64,000 nucleotides of DNA from positions 1,315,001-1,379,000 of the forward strand of contig JAKTNV010000012.1 in assembly GCA_022747635.1 (NCBI GenBank), written 5' to 3'. Position 1 is the first letter of the stretch, and the number at the start of each line of letters is the position of its first letter. This DNA is from Hetaerina americana (taxonomy: Eukaryota > Arthropoda > Insecta > Odonata > Calopterygidae). Under the pieces are notes generated by a model. That model worked only from the letters and a program-made list of their open reading frames with translations, had not been told where the DNA came from and searched no databases. The position numbers and the translations under genes were made by a program. Shown in pieces: positions 63,805 to 64,000 of the stretch.

Positions 63805-64000
63805 CTCATAAATTTTCTAGTAAGAAAAAGGCTAAGTTAAACATTAAAATAGGAGGGCAAAAACTAGAGCAGGTAGATCAGTTTACGTATCTCGGAAGTG
63901 TTTTGGACCAACACGGTCAAAGTGGTAGGGACGTAAGAGGAATAATTGCGCTGGGCAAAGAGGCTTTCACAGGGAGGAGGGAGTTGATGACAAGGACATT
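63805..64000 (+). pseudogene. RTE-like LINE fragment running off the window
   Basis: AGTAAGAAAAAGGCTAAGTT, AATAGGAGGGCAAAAACTAG, then YLGSVLDQHGQ-type coding, colinear with 9190-9370 of the longest LINE. It continues beyond the window edge. It is 5'-truncated just after the reverse transcriptase catalytic region. The AGA codons of RRRIAL are altered here (GTAAGAGGAATAATTGCGCT). Confidence 0.82.

Overview
The window reads as a transposon-dense intergenic stretch from a large eukaryotic genome, most likely an arthropod. The basis is the mix of several mariner lineages, an RTE-like and a CR1-like LINE, Penelope-like elements (PLEs), tRNA-derived SINEs and long (TA)n arrays. I recognise no intact host gene, no operon-like layout, no CRISPR array and no rRNA. 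The species cannot be fixed from the sequence alone.

Layout. 1-5 kb: mostly unremarkable sequence with one GC-rich island that may hold a core promoter and a first exon (about 640-1260). 5-10 kb: a truncated LINE, a 229-bp PLE palindrome between (TA)n arrays, then the longest RTE-like LINE of the window (6481-9868) with a readable apurinic endonuclease and a broken reverse transcriptase. 10-20 kb: SINEs, decayed mariner pieces, GC-rich islands and AT-rich tracts. 20-24 kb: a second RTE-like LINE and a CR1-like LINE with its 3' UTR. 24-30 kb: three broken mariners and several CR1-like 3' ends. 31-32.4 kb: two converging PLE fragments. 33-39.5 kb: SINEs, one well preserved mariner (34872-36201) with unusually long inverted ends, an unrecognised ORF and another broken mariner. 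41-47.5 kb: a third LINE copy, a SINE between (TA)n arrays, and a large PLE inverted dimer (43568-47428, arms 1476 bp) that carries the only long open PLE frame (reverse transcriptase plus GIY-YIG nuclease). 47.5-57 kb: largely unique, apart from CR1-like debris, a solo hammerhead-like motif and a 140-bp nested palindrome. 57.2-60.9 kb: a possible TATA promoter, SINEs, and a second PLE inverted dimer (57948-59972, arms 917 bp) flanked by (TA)n. 61-64 kb: SINEs and the start of one more LINE copy at the window edge.

The most interesting system is the PLE set. Each PLE 3' end carries a short motif that fits a compact type I hammerhead ribozyme: a YTGANRA-like box, a GC-rich stem II that differs between copies but stays paired, then GAA followed by a self-complementary mini-stem III and U-H. 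Three loci are head-to-head inverted dimers, and two of these have (TA)n on both outer sides. Because (TA)n is self-complementary, both sides of one target could prime reverse transcription. I offer that as a hypothesis for how the dimers arose. The LINE and SINE copies also abut (TA)n arrays repeatedly, so (TA)n looks like a shared landing or expansion site in this genome.
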